Shown here: positions 40,932 to 50,700 of the stretch, piece after piece
Position numbering within the stretch: the stretch's first letter is position 1
How the letters are laid out: the number at the start of each line of letters is the position of its first letter
Origin: Chryseosolibacter sp964563295
GTDB lineage: Bacteria; Bacteroidota; Bacteroidia; Cytophagales; Cyclobacteriaceae
DNA: 64,000 bases
Assembly (NCBI GenBank): GCA_964563295.1
Contig: CAZLWX010000003.1
Location: 1 to 64,000, forward strand
Reading direction: 5' to 3'
Position numbers and translations under genes: made by a program
Notes under the pieces: model-generated
Database searches by the model: none
What the model saw: the letters and a program-made list of their open reading frames with translations, nothing else
Told to the model about the DNA's origin: nothing

Positions 40932-43900
40932 TGGTGCCCATTCGCTTGAAGTAATCGCTAACCTCCTTCTTGTAGTATGGGTACAGCTTTGGCGGAATGG
41001 TTTTCAGCAATTCTACTTCTTTTTCCTTGAGACGCAAATATTCCTCGAATGCCTTGGGAATCTCCTTGTCGTAGTCCTTCGCAGTCTCTCCCTTGCGCTC
41101 GTCGTCCATGTCCTGTTCTCTCATCGACTTCTCAGCTTCCAGAAGCCGGGTTAGAATTTCCTTTTGTCTTCGAATCAGCTGATCGGTCAGGTTCTTGTTC
41201 ACCAGATCCATTTCGGTTTGCTCCATCTTCCCCGGTAAGTCGCCTCCAGGCATCTGCCCCTCCTCCTTCATTTTCTCTTGCATTTCCTGCAATGCCCGCC
41301 GGATCCTTTCCTGCTCCGCGGCCATTTCAGCAAGTTCCTCTGAAAGCTGGCGGCCAGTTTTTCCGCTGTTCTTTAATTCCTCGATTCTCTGATTCAATTG
41401 TTGCTGCATCTGACTCAGATTAGGCTTATCGCCTTTCTTGTTCGACTTCTTCATCGACGGGCGCGCGTTAGCCATCATTTGCATCATCATGTCGAAATGA
41501 TCATCCAACATCAAGGCGAGATTGTTGATCGACGTCATACTCATCTGCATCTCACTGGAGGCTTGAGGACGCCGTCTCTCCCGGTTTGCATCTATCGCCT
41601 TATCAAGGTGATTGTTGAGTTCCCCAATCTCGCGCGTAATAAAGGAACCCATCATCGGGTCGCGCTTTCCAAGCTCTAACAAACTGTCTTCCAGCACTTT
41701 AGAATCATCTTTCAGCTTCAACTGGAGCTGAGCCAGCGTATTAAAGCGCGGGTCGTTTTGCTGCAGTTCGTTGAATTGCCTGATCAAGTCTTCCTGATCG
41801 AATGACAGCTTGACGAGTCCGTGCAGGATCTGGCGCAACGACTCAAGATTTTGCATGTCCATTTCCATTTGCATTGAGCTCTGCATGCTTTCCATTTGCT
41901 GCTGCATCTGCTGCATTTGCTGCAACGCTTTGTTCTGAGGACTCTTGGAGTTTGACGGCTGATTTTGCTGAAGCATCTGCTGGCTTTGCTCCTGTTGTTC
42001 CTGAACTTCCTGCGATTCCTGTTCGCCGGGCAAATTATCTGGTTTATCCAGTTCATTGCCGAGCTTCTCAAGCTCCTGCAGTTTTTCGGCTGTCTTCTTG
42101 AATTCCTCCTTTAGTCGTTCCTGCTCCTTCGCCAGACTTTGGCTGTCGTCCGACTCTTCTTCGTTGCCGGAAGGCTGAGATTTATCGTCAGAGTCATTGC
42201 CATCACTTTCATTATTGTCTTTTTTATTTTTGTCTTTCTCCTCGCTGTCCTTGCGCGATCCCTTGGAATCCTTCCCTTTCGAATCCTTCAGGTTATCTTC
42301 AAGGGTTTCGGTTTTTTCGAGCAACTCCTTTTGACCCTCGATTTGCTTTTTGAGATCGTCCACCGCCTGATCCAGCTTGAAATCATACTGCAGTTGCTTG
42401 AAGAGCTCCAGCGTACGCTCGAGTTCCTTTTCAAGGTTGTTTGTATTCTGATTCAGCTTGTCGAGCAGTTTCTGTATCTGTGACAAATCGGTATTTTCAT
42501 TGAGCAGCTTCTGCAGTTCCTCAAAAAGACGTTTGGTCTCCTCATCGAGCAACTCATCCATGAGCTTTTGTATCTGCATCGCTTTTTCACGGATACGTTC
42601 GTCCTGCTCGGTGAAAGCATCTTTTTTGTTTTCCAGCAGTTTGTTCTGCTCCTTCATCTGCTCGATCATTTGATCCAATCCCTGCTTTTGCTGAATGATA
42701 TCCTCGAGCATCTTTTTGTCTTGCCAGTCGAGGTTCTGCTTGCCTCTCAGTTTCTGATGGGCCTGGTCAATCTGGTCCTGAAGCTTCGTCGCCTCATTGA
42801 AGCTGCGGTCAATTTGCTGCTGAGTTTGTGATTGCGAACGACTTATTTCAGCGGCCAGCTTCTCTTCTGTCGGCAGCAAAAATGTGTAGCGGGATGACTT
42901 GGTGGATTTGCTTCCATTGACGCCATCGTTGTCCCACACCTGGAGAAAATACTCGAGTTGATCGCCTGGCTTGAGCTTGAGGGAATCAACGGACCAATTG
43001 TAAAAAAAACTCTGCTGAAGTTGATTACGCTGCACGGGGATCCTGACGGTTCCGTTTGCAATTTCCTTCGACTTATCGTTTCGTATTTGATAATGGAGAA
43101 ATAAGCGCGTTACCCCGTAATCATCGCCAACCATTCCACCAAGAATTACTCGCTCATAGAGAATAGAGTCGCGGTAGTTGTTAACTACTATTTGGGGAAA
43201 CTGGTCTTTGACCACATCGATTCGATAGGCTATTCGTTCCTTGTTGCGACTCTTGTCGTTTGCGAGGATGATCTCGTACTGATCGGGTTCAACGAATCGC
43301 TTTGAATACTTAAATAATTGACTACCAGATTCTTGGAAGGGAATTAACTCCTTGCCGTCGGAGAACCGGATATTGGCTTTTTCAGCGTGCGCGGTGCCAA
43401 GATTCCACCTCACGACCGTGCCCTCGGGAACCTCGAGATTCCCCGCGTTAAGGATTTTTTCGTTTCGTCTCTGGATATACCGGGGGTATTCAAGGTCGAC
43501 ATTAAACTGGGTTACTTCCGGCCGATTAGCCAGTTCCACGCGATAGGTTTCGGAAAAGAATCCGGCCGCTTCCACCTGGAAGGCGAAAGGTTGTTGGATG
43601 CGTTCGATGGTATACTCGAAATCTCCATCGCCGGTGTTGACGAGTTTGAAGCGTTGGTCGTTGGAGACCAGGTATGCATTTGGTGGAATCGCCTTTCCTT
43701 CCAGTCGCAGCTTAATGGTAAAATCTTCGTTGAAGAATCCGTTCAGCGATTCATTTACTATCCGGAACTGAAAAGGAGCGGCAGGAGTGTATTCCCGATT
43801 GAAGTGCACGATGCGATCAGTGCTCTGGAGAATGATGTTTTGATTGATTAGCAGGATAATCAGGATGACGGCGCCGGGGATGAGCAGGTACTTGAGGTAG

Positions 43901-44352
43901 CGCCGGTTCTCTTTCAGGTTGACCACCGAGTCGAATGACATTGGCTCAAACTCGTGTGTCTTCTGTTGGATGCTGGCATAGGTCAGCGCCGATGTCCGTT
44001 CGGTCGCCGAAAGTTGAATCAGGTTCACCAGCCGGTCTTTTACCGACGGCATGGAGCGGCCGATGATCCGGGCGGCCTGTTCCTCGTCGAGACCTCGCTT
44101 AACAAGCCACCACTTGAATGGTTGATTAAGAAATTTAAATACGCAGAAAGCGGCAATAGCAAAGAAGGTAAGAACGATGAGAAATCTTGCCCAGGGACCC
44201 AGCCAGAGATTATGCTCCAGCAGTGAGGCGAGCAGAAAGTATCCTGCAAGAATCGCGAGGGTTAGAATCGTTCCCCGGATGAATAGATTGAGATAGTATT
44301 TTTTCTGAAAAGATCTGATCTTTTCATGGATTCGCCCTACACCATCGCTCAT
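40924..44352 (-). CDS. DUF4175 family giant membrane protein
   Basis: 1142 residues. Membrane helices at about 24-42, 53-75 and 152-168 anchor it at the N-terminus. Then a beta-rich, probably periplasmic part (about 170-500, with repeated RIV/FRFS-like strands) and a long coiled-coil region (about 505-1090), extremely rich in Gln, Glu, Lys and Met (for example QQKQGLDQMIEQMKEQNKLL and LQQMQQMQQQMESMQSSMQM). It has no cysteine cluster or enzyme motif. DUF4175 is a Bacteroidota family of unknown function, perhaps a cell-envelope scaffold. It begins the unit DUF4175-ATPase-ybeY. The low-complexity segment at about 690-760 may be disordered. Confidence 0.85.
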   Translation of the reverse strand: MSDGVGRIHEKIRSFQKKYYLNLFIRGTILTLAILAGYFLLASLLEHNLWLGPWARFLIVLTFFAIAAFCVFKFLNQPFKWWLVKRGLDEEQAARIIGRSMPSVKDRLVNLIQLSATERTSALTYASIQQKTHEFEPMSFDSVVNLKENRRYLKYLLIPGAVILIILLINQNIILQSTDRIVHFNREYTPAAPFQFRIVNESLNGFFNEDFTIKLRLEGKAIPPNAYLVSNDQRFKLVNTGDGDFEYTIERIQQPFAFQVEAAGFFSETYRVELANRPEVTQFNVDLEYPRYIQRRNEKILNAGNLEVPEGTVVRWNLGTAHAEKANIRFSDGKELIPFQESGSQLFKYSKRFVEPDQYEIILANDKSRNKERIAYRIDVVKDQFPQIVVNNYRDSILYERVILGGMVGDDYGVTRLFLHYQIRNDKSKEIANGTVRIPVQRNQLQQSFFYNWSVDSLKLKPGDQLEYFLQVWDNDGVNGSKSTKSSRYTFLLPTEEKLAAEISRSQSQTQQQIDRSFNEATKLQDQIDQAHQKLRGKQNLDWQDKKMLEDIIQQKQGLDQMIEQMKEQNKLLENKKDAFTEQDERIREKAMQIQKLMDELLDEETKRLFEELQKLLNENTDLSQIQKLLDKLNQNTNNLEKELERTLELFKQLQYDFKLDQAVDDLKKQIEGQKELLEKTETLEDNLKDSKGKDSKGSRKDSEEKDKNKKDNNESDGNDSDDKSQPSGNEEESDDSQSLAKEQERLKEEFKKTAEKLQELEKLGNELDKPDNLPGEQESQEVQEQQEQSQQMLQQNQPSNSKSPQNKALQQMQQMQQQMESMQSSMQMEMDMQNLESLRQILHGLVKLSFDQEDLIRQFNELQQNDPRFNTLAQLQLKLKDDSKVLEDSLLELGKRDPMMGSFITREIGELNNHLDKAIDANRERRRPQASSEMQMSMTSINNLALMLDDHFDMMMQMMANARPSMKKSNKKGDKPNLSQMQQQLNQRIEELKNSGKTGRQLSEELAEMAAEQERIRRALQEMQEKMKEEGQMPGGDLPGKMEQTEMDLVNKNLTDQLIRRQKEILTRLLEAEKSMREQDMDDERKGETAKDYDKEIPKAFEEYLRLKEKEVELLKTIPPKLYPYYKKEVSDYFKRMGTNE

Positions 44353-44378
44353 CGTCAGTCTATTTAGATAATCAAACG

Positions 44379-44420
44379 AAGTTATCGTTTACAAAGTTGA
44401 GCCAACACCGAAGATAACTT
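44379..44420. repeat. Inverted repeat in the DUF4175 upstream spacer
   Basis: AAGTTATC at 44379-44386 faces GATAACTT at 44413-44420. The 95-bp spacer also holds a third copy of the related AAGTTAT at about 44440. A regulatory role upstream of the DUF4175 gene is possible. Confidence 0.35.
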
Positions 44421-44447
44421 TCTGTTGCCAACGAAACAAAGTTATGG

Positions 44448-44822
44448 CTAACGCTGGCCGGACGCAGGTGTCCAATCGTATTCTTTTTCAAAGTACTCCA
44501 TGACGTGAATTTTCAGGAGTTTCTCCTGCTCGAGTAGGTCAAAATGGGGTAGTTTCCGGATCAGCCGCCAGTGGGGCCAGCCGTCTGCGTCGAGTCCCTC
44601 CAGTTCGTAATAGCCGGCCAGGCTGAGCACCTTGCAAATACCGGTATGCATGAGGTCTTGCTTTTCTTCCTTTGAAAAATTTCGATTGCCCTTGCCGAGT
44701 TCCTGAACCCCAATGAGGAAAAGCACTCCATTAAGATCCTTAGGCTTCTTGCCGATGATGCTATTCAGGTCATCGAGCAGGGAGTTCCATTTTCTGTCCA
44801 GGTCAAGGTCCCGCTTAAACAT
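44448..44822 (-). CDS. Conserved hypothetical protein
   Basis: 124 residues. I do not recognise a named family. It is a soluble, mixed alpha/beta protein with DLNGVLFLIGVQELGKGNRN, QDLMHTGICKVLSLAGYYEL and DGWPHWRLIRKLPHFDLLEQ. The W-P-H-W and LP-H-F-DL motifs look conserved-type. It overlaps the AhpD-like gene upstream by 8 bp, so they are co-transcribed and may share a redox or stress context. Confidence 0.7.
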   Translation of the reverse strand: MFKRDLDLDRKWNSLLDDLNSIIGKKPKDLNGVLFLIGVQELGKGNRNFSKEEKQDLMHTGICKVLSLAGYYELEGLDADGWPHWRLIRKLPHFDLLEQEKLLKIHVMEYFEKEYDWTPASGQR

Positions 44823-45156
44823 GTTGAAGCTCCTCCCAGAATTCGAATGCTCGCCTCAAATGGGGTATAACAATCGTACCACCAATGAGGGTCGCAATCC
44901 CCATGGCTTCATGGACTTCTTCCGTAGTCAAACCGGCTTCGCGACATTTTTCAAGGTGATAACGCACACAATCGTCGCAGCGAAGAACGAGTGAACACGT
45001 CAGGCCGATCACTTCCTTGGTTCGGACATCCAGTTTTCCTTCCTGATAAGCGTTGGTATCGAGGTTGAAGATCCGCTTCAGGATCAGGTTTTCCGAATCC
45101 AAAATCTTCTCATTCATCCTGCTGCGATAGCTATTAAAATCTTGCACTAATCCCAT
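44815..45156 (-). CDS. AhpD-like carboxymuconolactone decarboxylase family protein
   Basis: 113 residues from the ATG at 45156 (MGLVQDFNSYRSRMNEKILD). The longer frame to 45321 lies inside comF on the other strand. AhpD core: VIGLTCSLVLRCDDCVRYHL has the CxxC active cysteines and the downstream histidine, followed by EVHEAMGIATLIGGTIVI. Members are peroxidase-type antioxidant enzymes or decarboxylases; the CDDC motif supports a peroxidatic/redox role. It is divergent from comF; an exact TATCTTTG box is 34 nt upstream of the ATG. Confidence 0.88.
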   Translation of the reverse strand: MGLVQDFNSYRSRMNEKILDSENLILKRIFNLDTNAYQEGKLDVRTKEVIGLTCSLVLRCDDCVRYHLEKCREAGLTTEEVHEAMGIATLIGGTIVIPHLRRAFEFWEELQHV

Positions 45157-45190
45157 AAGTGTTTTTTTGTTAGCCCTGCTAATTTCAAGA

Positions 45191-45198
45191 CAAAGATA
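45191..45198 (-). promoter_or_regulatory. -7 promoter box of the AhpD-like gene
   Basis: Minus-strand TATCTTTG, exact TAnnTTTG match, about 34 nt before the ATG, in the spacer shared with comF. Confidence 0.55.
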
Positions 45199-45206
45199 GT
45201 TGTGAT

Positions 45207-45911
45207 TTGAACAATTCAGGATTAGTTGAAATACTGACCGACTTTGCGGCTCTGTTCTTTCCCCGTTATTGTCGCGGCTGCGATGACGCGCTGGTTCGCG
45301 GGGAGGAGCTGATCTGCACACGGTGCATGATCGAAATGCCGCGGTCGGGGTACCACCTCGATCCTTGCAATCCGTTCTTCACCAAATTCAGAGGCCGGAT
45401 CCCTGTACGGCATGTGATGACATTATTCAAGTTTGTCAAGGGCAGCCGTGTACAACATCTGCTCCACGCCCTCAAATACAGGAATCAACCGGAGCTCGGG
45501 GTTACGCTCGGCAGGATTTATGGACAGGATTTGGTCCAATCGGATTTTCGTGGAGCGTTCGACTTGATTGTCCCGGTTCCGTTGCACCCTTCGAGGAGAA
45601 GGAGCCGCGGGTATAATCAAAGTGAAGAGTTCGGCAAAGGCATGGGCGAGATTTTAGGAGTGGAATGTACCGATCGCCTGATGCGTAGAACCCAACGCAC
45701 TACGACGCAAACGCGGCGGTCGAGGCTGAAGCGGTGGGAGAACGTTAGCTCGGTTTTTGAAGTGGTTCGGCCAGATGCCATACGGACGCGTCGGGTCTTG
45801 CTGGTCGATGATGTAGTTACCACTGGGGCGACCCTCGAGGCCTGCGGTGGCTCGTTGGTGCGCGCTGGCTGTGGTGAGCTGAGTATTGCCTGTATCGCAT
45901 CGACACAGTAG
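45207..45911 (+). CDS. comF: ComF family phosphoribosyltransferase-like protein
   Basis: 234 residues from a TTG start at 45207 (LNNSGLVEILTDFAALFFPR), because no ATG lies before the conserved zinc finger. The N-terminal finger is CRGCDDALVRGEELICTRC, then KGSRVQHLLHALKYRNQPEL and LIVPVPLHPSRRRSRGYNQS. The PRPP-type loop VLLVDDVVTTGATL is intact. ComF proteins help transformation; in Helicobacter and Streptococcus they act in handling incoming ssDNA. The terminator after it serves mainly the convergent gene. Confidence 0.88.
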   Translation: MNNSGLVEILTDFAALFFPRYCRGCDDALVRGEELICTRCMIEMPRSGYHLDPCNPFFTKFRGRIPVRHVMTLFKFVKGSRVQHLLHALKYRNQPELGVTLGRIYGQDLVQSDFRGAFDLIVPVPLHPSRRRSRGYNQSEEFGKGMGEILGVECTDRLMRRTQRTTTQTRRSRLKRWENVSSVFEVVRPDAIRTRRVLLVDDVVTTGATLEACGGSLVRAGCGELSIACIASTQ

Positions 45912-45914
45912 AGC

Positions 45915-45949
45915 AAAAAAGAAAACCCCCTCCGTTGCCGGAGAGGGTT
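45915..45949 (-). terminator. Terminator of the gldJ-like gene
   Basis: AACCC and GGGTT flank CTCCG-TTGC-CGGAG (45930-45943), with a minus-strand T-rich run (45915-45921). It lies 23 bp beyond the stop of the minus-strand gene and 4 bp after comF; it may also help end comF. Confidence 0.75.
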
Positions 45950-45971
45950 ATGTGAATTTCTTCGATTACTC

Positions 45972-47189
45972 CTAGTAATTCGAACCGGCTCTGATCATTG
46001 CGCAGCGGAAGCCGATTGTAGCAGTTGCAGAATCCTGGTCGAGGTAACGTCTTGTTCCAGGGGACATCCAGTAGGCAACGTCTTTCCAGGAACCGCCTTT
46101 GTAAACGCGGGCACGGTCCGTAATCAGCGACGTAAAGCCTTCAGGGTTCTTCTCCAGGTTATTGTAGTTTTTGGCGTCGTCGAGGAAGCCATCGCGGCGG
46201 ATCGGGTTGAGGTCATCAAAATCCTGGAATGACATCGGGCGGTAAACATCCATTACCCATTCGCTCACATTTCCGGCCATGTTGTACAAGCCATAATCGT
46301 TAGGCGGAAATTCGTAAATGTATGACGTGATTAGCGCGCCGTCGTTGAGGCGGCCAGCTATACCAGCGTAGTCGCCGCGGCCTCTTTTGAAGTTGGCCAG
46401 CATGAAGCCCATCTGCTTACCATAGGGATTTCTTACCGCGTGACCATCCCATGGATAAATCCGTTGGTGGGTTTGCATTTCCTCGAGCCATTGCGTGCCG
46501 ATCAAAGCCTGAGCCGCGTATTCCCATTCTGCCTCTGTAGGAAGGCGATAATCGGGCACAACAATACCGGATTCCAGGGGGATTCGTCCGTCGCTTTCGG
46601 CATACTCTTCACCGGCGTCACGCGCGAGCTGCATGTTCACCGCCATCGTACGCCAGGTGGAATACTTGTAGGCTTGGTTCCAGCTTACACCGACGACGGG
46701 GAAGAACCTGAAACCAGGGTAGCGGAAGTAATGATGGATATAAGGATCGTTGAATGCAAGTTTTCCAACCCAGACGTTCGTGTCGGGGAGCGCAGCCTGG
46801 TAGGCTTCCTGTGAAGAGTCTTTAGCCAGGTAGTGAATATATTCCAGCCAGTGAATGTTGGCGATTTCAGTTTCATCCATGTAGAAAGAGGCCACCGACA
46901 CGGTTCTTTCGATGTTGTCGCGGTATGACATAACATCCTCTTCAAACGAACCCATCACGGCGCGTCCGCCCTCGATGAAGACCATGTTGGGTGCATCGGG
47001 TTGACCTTCAAAGTCAGAGACTATGTACCCTCCGTTCTCTTCGTCATTATAGGCAAGCCCTGTGGCCGTGCTCATCTGGCCTGGGTTTGAGGCCGTGGGC
47101 CTTCCCCCCCCACCGCCAAACAACGAGCAGCCCGAGAGCGCCAATGAGCCGCCAATCACACACAAAAGAGCTCTGAAACTATACCTCAT
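45972..47189 (-). CDS. SUMF1-type lipoprotein, GldJ-like
   Basis: 405 residues from the ATG at 47189, which gives a lipoprotein signal (MRYSFRALLCVIGGSLALSG, cysteine at 21). The rest is a formylglycine-generating-enzyme (SUMF1/FGE-sulfatase) fold: MVFIEGGRAVMGSFEED, SFYMDETEIANIHWLEYIHY, FRFFPVVGVSWNQAYKYSTW, YRLPTEAEWEYAAQAL, GLYNMAGNVSEWVMD and a C-terminal VYKGGSWKDVAYW. The DTNVWVGKLAFNDPYIHHYF segment resembles GldJ of the gliding/type IX secretion system, and a single copy without gldKLMN fits GldJ rather than GldK. It may lack FGE catalytic cysteines. Essential in flavobacteria; role here is inferred. Confidence 0.68.
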   Translation of the reverse strand: MRYSFRALLCVIGGSLALSGCSLFGGGGGRPTASNPGQMSTATGLAYNDEENGGYIVSDFEGQPDAPNMVFIEGGRAVMGSFEEDVMSYRDNIERTVSVASFYMDETEIANIHWLEYIHYLAKDSSQEAYQAALPDTNVWVGKLAFNDPYIHHYFRYPGFRFFPVVGVSWNQAYKYSTWRTMAVNMQLARDAGEEYAESDGRIPLESGIVVPDYRLPTEAEWEYAAQALIGTQWLEEMQTHQRIYPWDGHAVRNPYGKQMGFMLANFKRGRGDYAGIAGRLNDGALITSYIYEFPPNDYGLYNMAGNVSEWVMDVYRPMSFQDFDDLNPIRRDGFLDDAKNYNNLEKNPEGFTSLITDRARVYKGGSWKDVAYWMSPGTRRYLDQDSATATIGFRCAMIRAGSNY

Positions 47190-47472
47190 TTTGATTTTCG
47201 ATTTTAAACTAAATGCTAATATAAGGAGATAATTAAGTGTTTTCCAAGCAGTCGCTTTTAAATCCCTGAATCTTTGATCGAACAGCAGACGACTCCATCG
47301 TGCGCAATTTAGAACGCCGTCAAATGTCAAGTATTGTGTTCGGGAATCACTAGTCCAAAACTGGGAAGTCGAATGCCCGAAGAAGGCTCAAAATCATCGT
47401 TTACCAAACAAGGCGGGCGGCAGATTACAATGGCACGCTATTTCGTATATATCCGTGAAATTTGCCTAATTT
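47190..47472. other. 283-bp spacer before the 83-residue gene
   Basis: No clear gene, repeat or RNA structure. The minus-strand start of the GldJ-like gene and the plus-strand start of the next gene face away from it; a short TTTG-like element lies before the plus-strand ATG but I see no exact TAnnTTTG. Confidence 0.4.
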
Positions 47473-47724
47473 ATGTATACCCTGCAGGATTTTCGAATCA
47501 TGCCATTCGAAAAAAAGTGTGATGTGATTACGTTCAACGGAAGCTATCTTTCGCAACGCACTTTAGGAGATTGTAAGGTCTTCCTATACCATGCCAGCGA
47601 TTTTTTCATCGAGGTTTTTTATTCCCCCAAGCATCAAAAGGTGCTGATGATAAATGCTTTCGACAAGTCGGTCGGCCTGGAGCCCTACCTCGACAATATT
47701 TCATTGGGCGACCTCAACGGTTGA
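47473..47724 (+). CDS. Small conserved Bacteroidota protein
   Basis: 83 residues, no signal or membrane helix. The N-terminal FRIMPFEKKCDVITFNGSYL and VEVFYSPKHQKVLMINAF patterns recall small uncharacterised proteins common in Cytophagales; function unknown. ATG at 47473. Its last 40 bp overlap the end of mfd on the opposite strand. Confidence 0.6.
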   Translation: MYTLQDFRIMPFEKKCDVITFNGSYLSQRTLGDCKVFLYHASDFFIEVFYSPKHQKVLMINAFDKSVGLEPYLDNISLGDLNG

Positions 47725-50700
47725 CCATTCATTTGAGAGAATAATTCGATCGCGCCATCGATCGATTCGATTTGCTCAACGATGAGCAAAGCCTTGCCGG
47801 CACTGTCGCGCATTTTGCATTGCCGCGGATGCTGCTGAACAAAGCTGACAATTCGGCCAAACATCTCCGAGTTAAAATAGTCGTCCTTAGTGGAGACGAA
47901 GTAAGCACGAACACGTCCGTTTTTCAGACTGAGTTTTTCGAATCCAAGCTCTTCAGCGATCCACCTCAGGCGAACGGTGTTGACCAGTTCCTCGACGGGG
48001 GGAGGCAATACGCCAAAGCGATCCTTTAGTTCAGAGGCGAAGTTCTCCAGTTGCTCTTCATCCTTAATGCTGTCCAGCCTGGAATACAGCTGGAGGCGTT
48101 CGCTCGTGTTGCTAACGTAGGCATCGGGAATTACAAGCTCCAGGTCAGTTTCAATCACACAATCCTGGACGATAAGTTTTGCCTTCTCCGCGAGCTCTTC
48201 GGCGAACAGATCCTTGAACTCTGTTTCTTTGAGTTCCTGAATCGCATCGTCGAGGATCTTATGATAGGTATCGAACCCGAGGTCGTTTATAAAACCACTC
48301 TGCTCGGCGCCCAAGAGGTTACCGGCACCGCGAATGTCGAGGTCGCGCATGGCGACCTTGAATCCATCGCCCAGTTCGGAGAATTCTTCGAGCGCCGCAA
48401 GCCTTTTTCGCGAGTCAGATGTTAAGACGGACGCGGGCGGTGTCAGCAAGTAGCAGAAAGCTTTCCGGTTCGAACGGCCAACGCGTCCTCTCATCTGGTG
48501 AAGATCCGAAAGCCCGAACATGTGAGCCTGGTTGATGATGATCGTATTGGCATTCGGAATATCAAGACCCGACTCGATGATGTTTGTCGACACCAATACG
48601 TCGTACTCGCCCTCGATAAACTTCAACATCGCTTTCTCCAACTTGTCGCCGTCCATTTGTCCGTGCGCGATTCCAATTCGGGCGTCCGGTACAAGTTTGT
48701 AGACGACGTTGGCTACTGACTCAATGTCGCTGACGCGGTTATGAACAAAAAAGACTTGTCCACCTCTGCGCAACTCGAAGCTCACGGCGTCGCGGATTGT
48801 CGTCTCGTTGAAGGTGTGCAGCTCGGTGGTGACCGGTTGGCGGTTTGGCGGTGGAGTGGATATGATGCTGAGGTCGCGGGCTCCCATGAGCGAGAAATGC
48901 AACGTGCGCGGGATTGGCGTTGCCGTGAGTGTCAATACATCCACCGAAACCTTTAGCTCCTTTAGTTTCTCCTTCACCTTTACTCCAAACTTTTGCTCCT
49001 CGTCGATGATCAACAAGCCCAGGTTCTTGAACACGACGTCTTTGCTGACAAGTCTGTGAGTGCCGATGAGCACGTTCACTTCGCCGGACTTCACCCGTTC
49101 CAGTATAGCGCGTGTGTCTTTCTCCGATTTGAATCGCGAAATCGATTCTATGCACACCGGAAAGTTTGCCAGTCGTTCGCGGAGGGTGCGGTAGTGTTGC
49201 ATGGCAAGGATGGTGGTGGGCACCAGCACGGCAACCTGCTTTCCATCGGTCACCGCCTTGAAAGCTGCACGAATGGCAACCTCCGTTTTGCCAAAACCTA
49301 CGTCACCACAGACCAGCCGGTCCATTGGATGCGGCACCTCCATATCGCGCTTTACATCGTCGGTGGCTTTTGCCTGGTCGGGAGTGTCATCGTAAATGAA
49401 AGACGACTCAAGTTCAGCCTGCAAGAAACCATCTGGTTGAAACGCATAGCCGGGGGCCGACTTTCGTTTCGCATAGAGGTCGATCAGTTCCTTGGCGATA
49501 TCCTTGACGCGTTTCTTTGCCTTTGCCTTCCGGGAATCCCATTCCTGGCTGCCCAACTTATTGACTACAGGCGTTGCGCCATCCTTCCCCGAATACCTGG
49601 AGATCTTGTGAAGAGAATGTATGCTGACATATAAGAGATCGTTGTCGCGGTACACCAGTCGGATTGCCTCCTGCTCGTGCCCGTTCACTTCCTTCTTCTC
49701 GAGGCCTGCGAATTTGCCGACGCCGTAATCGATATGGGTCACAAAATCGCCTGGTTGCAGGGTCTGGAGTTCGCGCAGGGTGAGCGCTTTGGTTTTTGAA
49801 AACTTTTCTTTTCCGCGATAGCGATGAAACCGCTCGAAGATCTGGTGGTCAGTGTAGCAAACGATCTTCAGCACCTGGTCGACGAACCCTTGGCGCAGAG
49901 AGAACTGCAGTCCCTTGAATTCCAGCTGTGGATTTATTTCTTCGAAGATACCCCTCAGCCGATCAAGCTGACGCGGCATTTCAGCTGCAATAAAATTCCG
50001 GAAACCCACGCCCTGTTGGTCGAACAGGTTGGTTGCCAGGAATTCGAAGTTCTTGTTGAAAGAAGGCTGAGCCGACGACTGCCAGTCAAAAACTTTCGCG
50101 TTGTCCAACACAAAGCGATTACCGAATTCAACACATGTCAAGTTCGAGGCACGGCCTGAAAAGCTCATAGCCTGCTCAAAAAGCTGTTCCGGACCGACGA
50201 CAACCTGGGTATTTCCGCTTTCCTGAAGGACTTTTTCAAATGACTCGGTGGCCTTTTCGAAGTTTTTGCCAATGATATCCAGCGTAAGCTGAACATCCTT
50301 GAACCAAATCCGCGTTTCCTGCGAAATGAAGTCCAGGAGTGATTGTCGTTCTTCCTGGATCAGCCTGGTCTGCACGTTGGGAATGATGTTGACGGAATCA
50401 TGCGCACTCACGGAGAGCTGCGACCCCGGATCAAACGTGCGAATGCTGTCCACCTCTTCGCCGAACAACTCAATGCGGTAGGGCAATTCATTGGCGAACG
50501 AGAAGACATCAATGATACCGCCGCGTACAGCAAACTGACCGGCCTCATAGACAAAGTCCGTCTTTTCGAAATCGTAATTGTGCAGGAATTCCTCGAGGAA
50601 GGCGATGTCCAGCTTCTCCTTAACGGTGATCGCAAAAGTATTCGTTGACAGTGAGCGTTTATTGATTACTTTTTCGCTCAACGCCTCAGGATAAGTAACG

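Noticed and set aside
48993..49634. 213-codon frame antisense to mfd
   Set aside because: It is a shadow of the intact mfd helicase domain and has no domain of its own.
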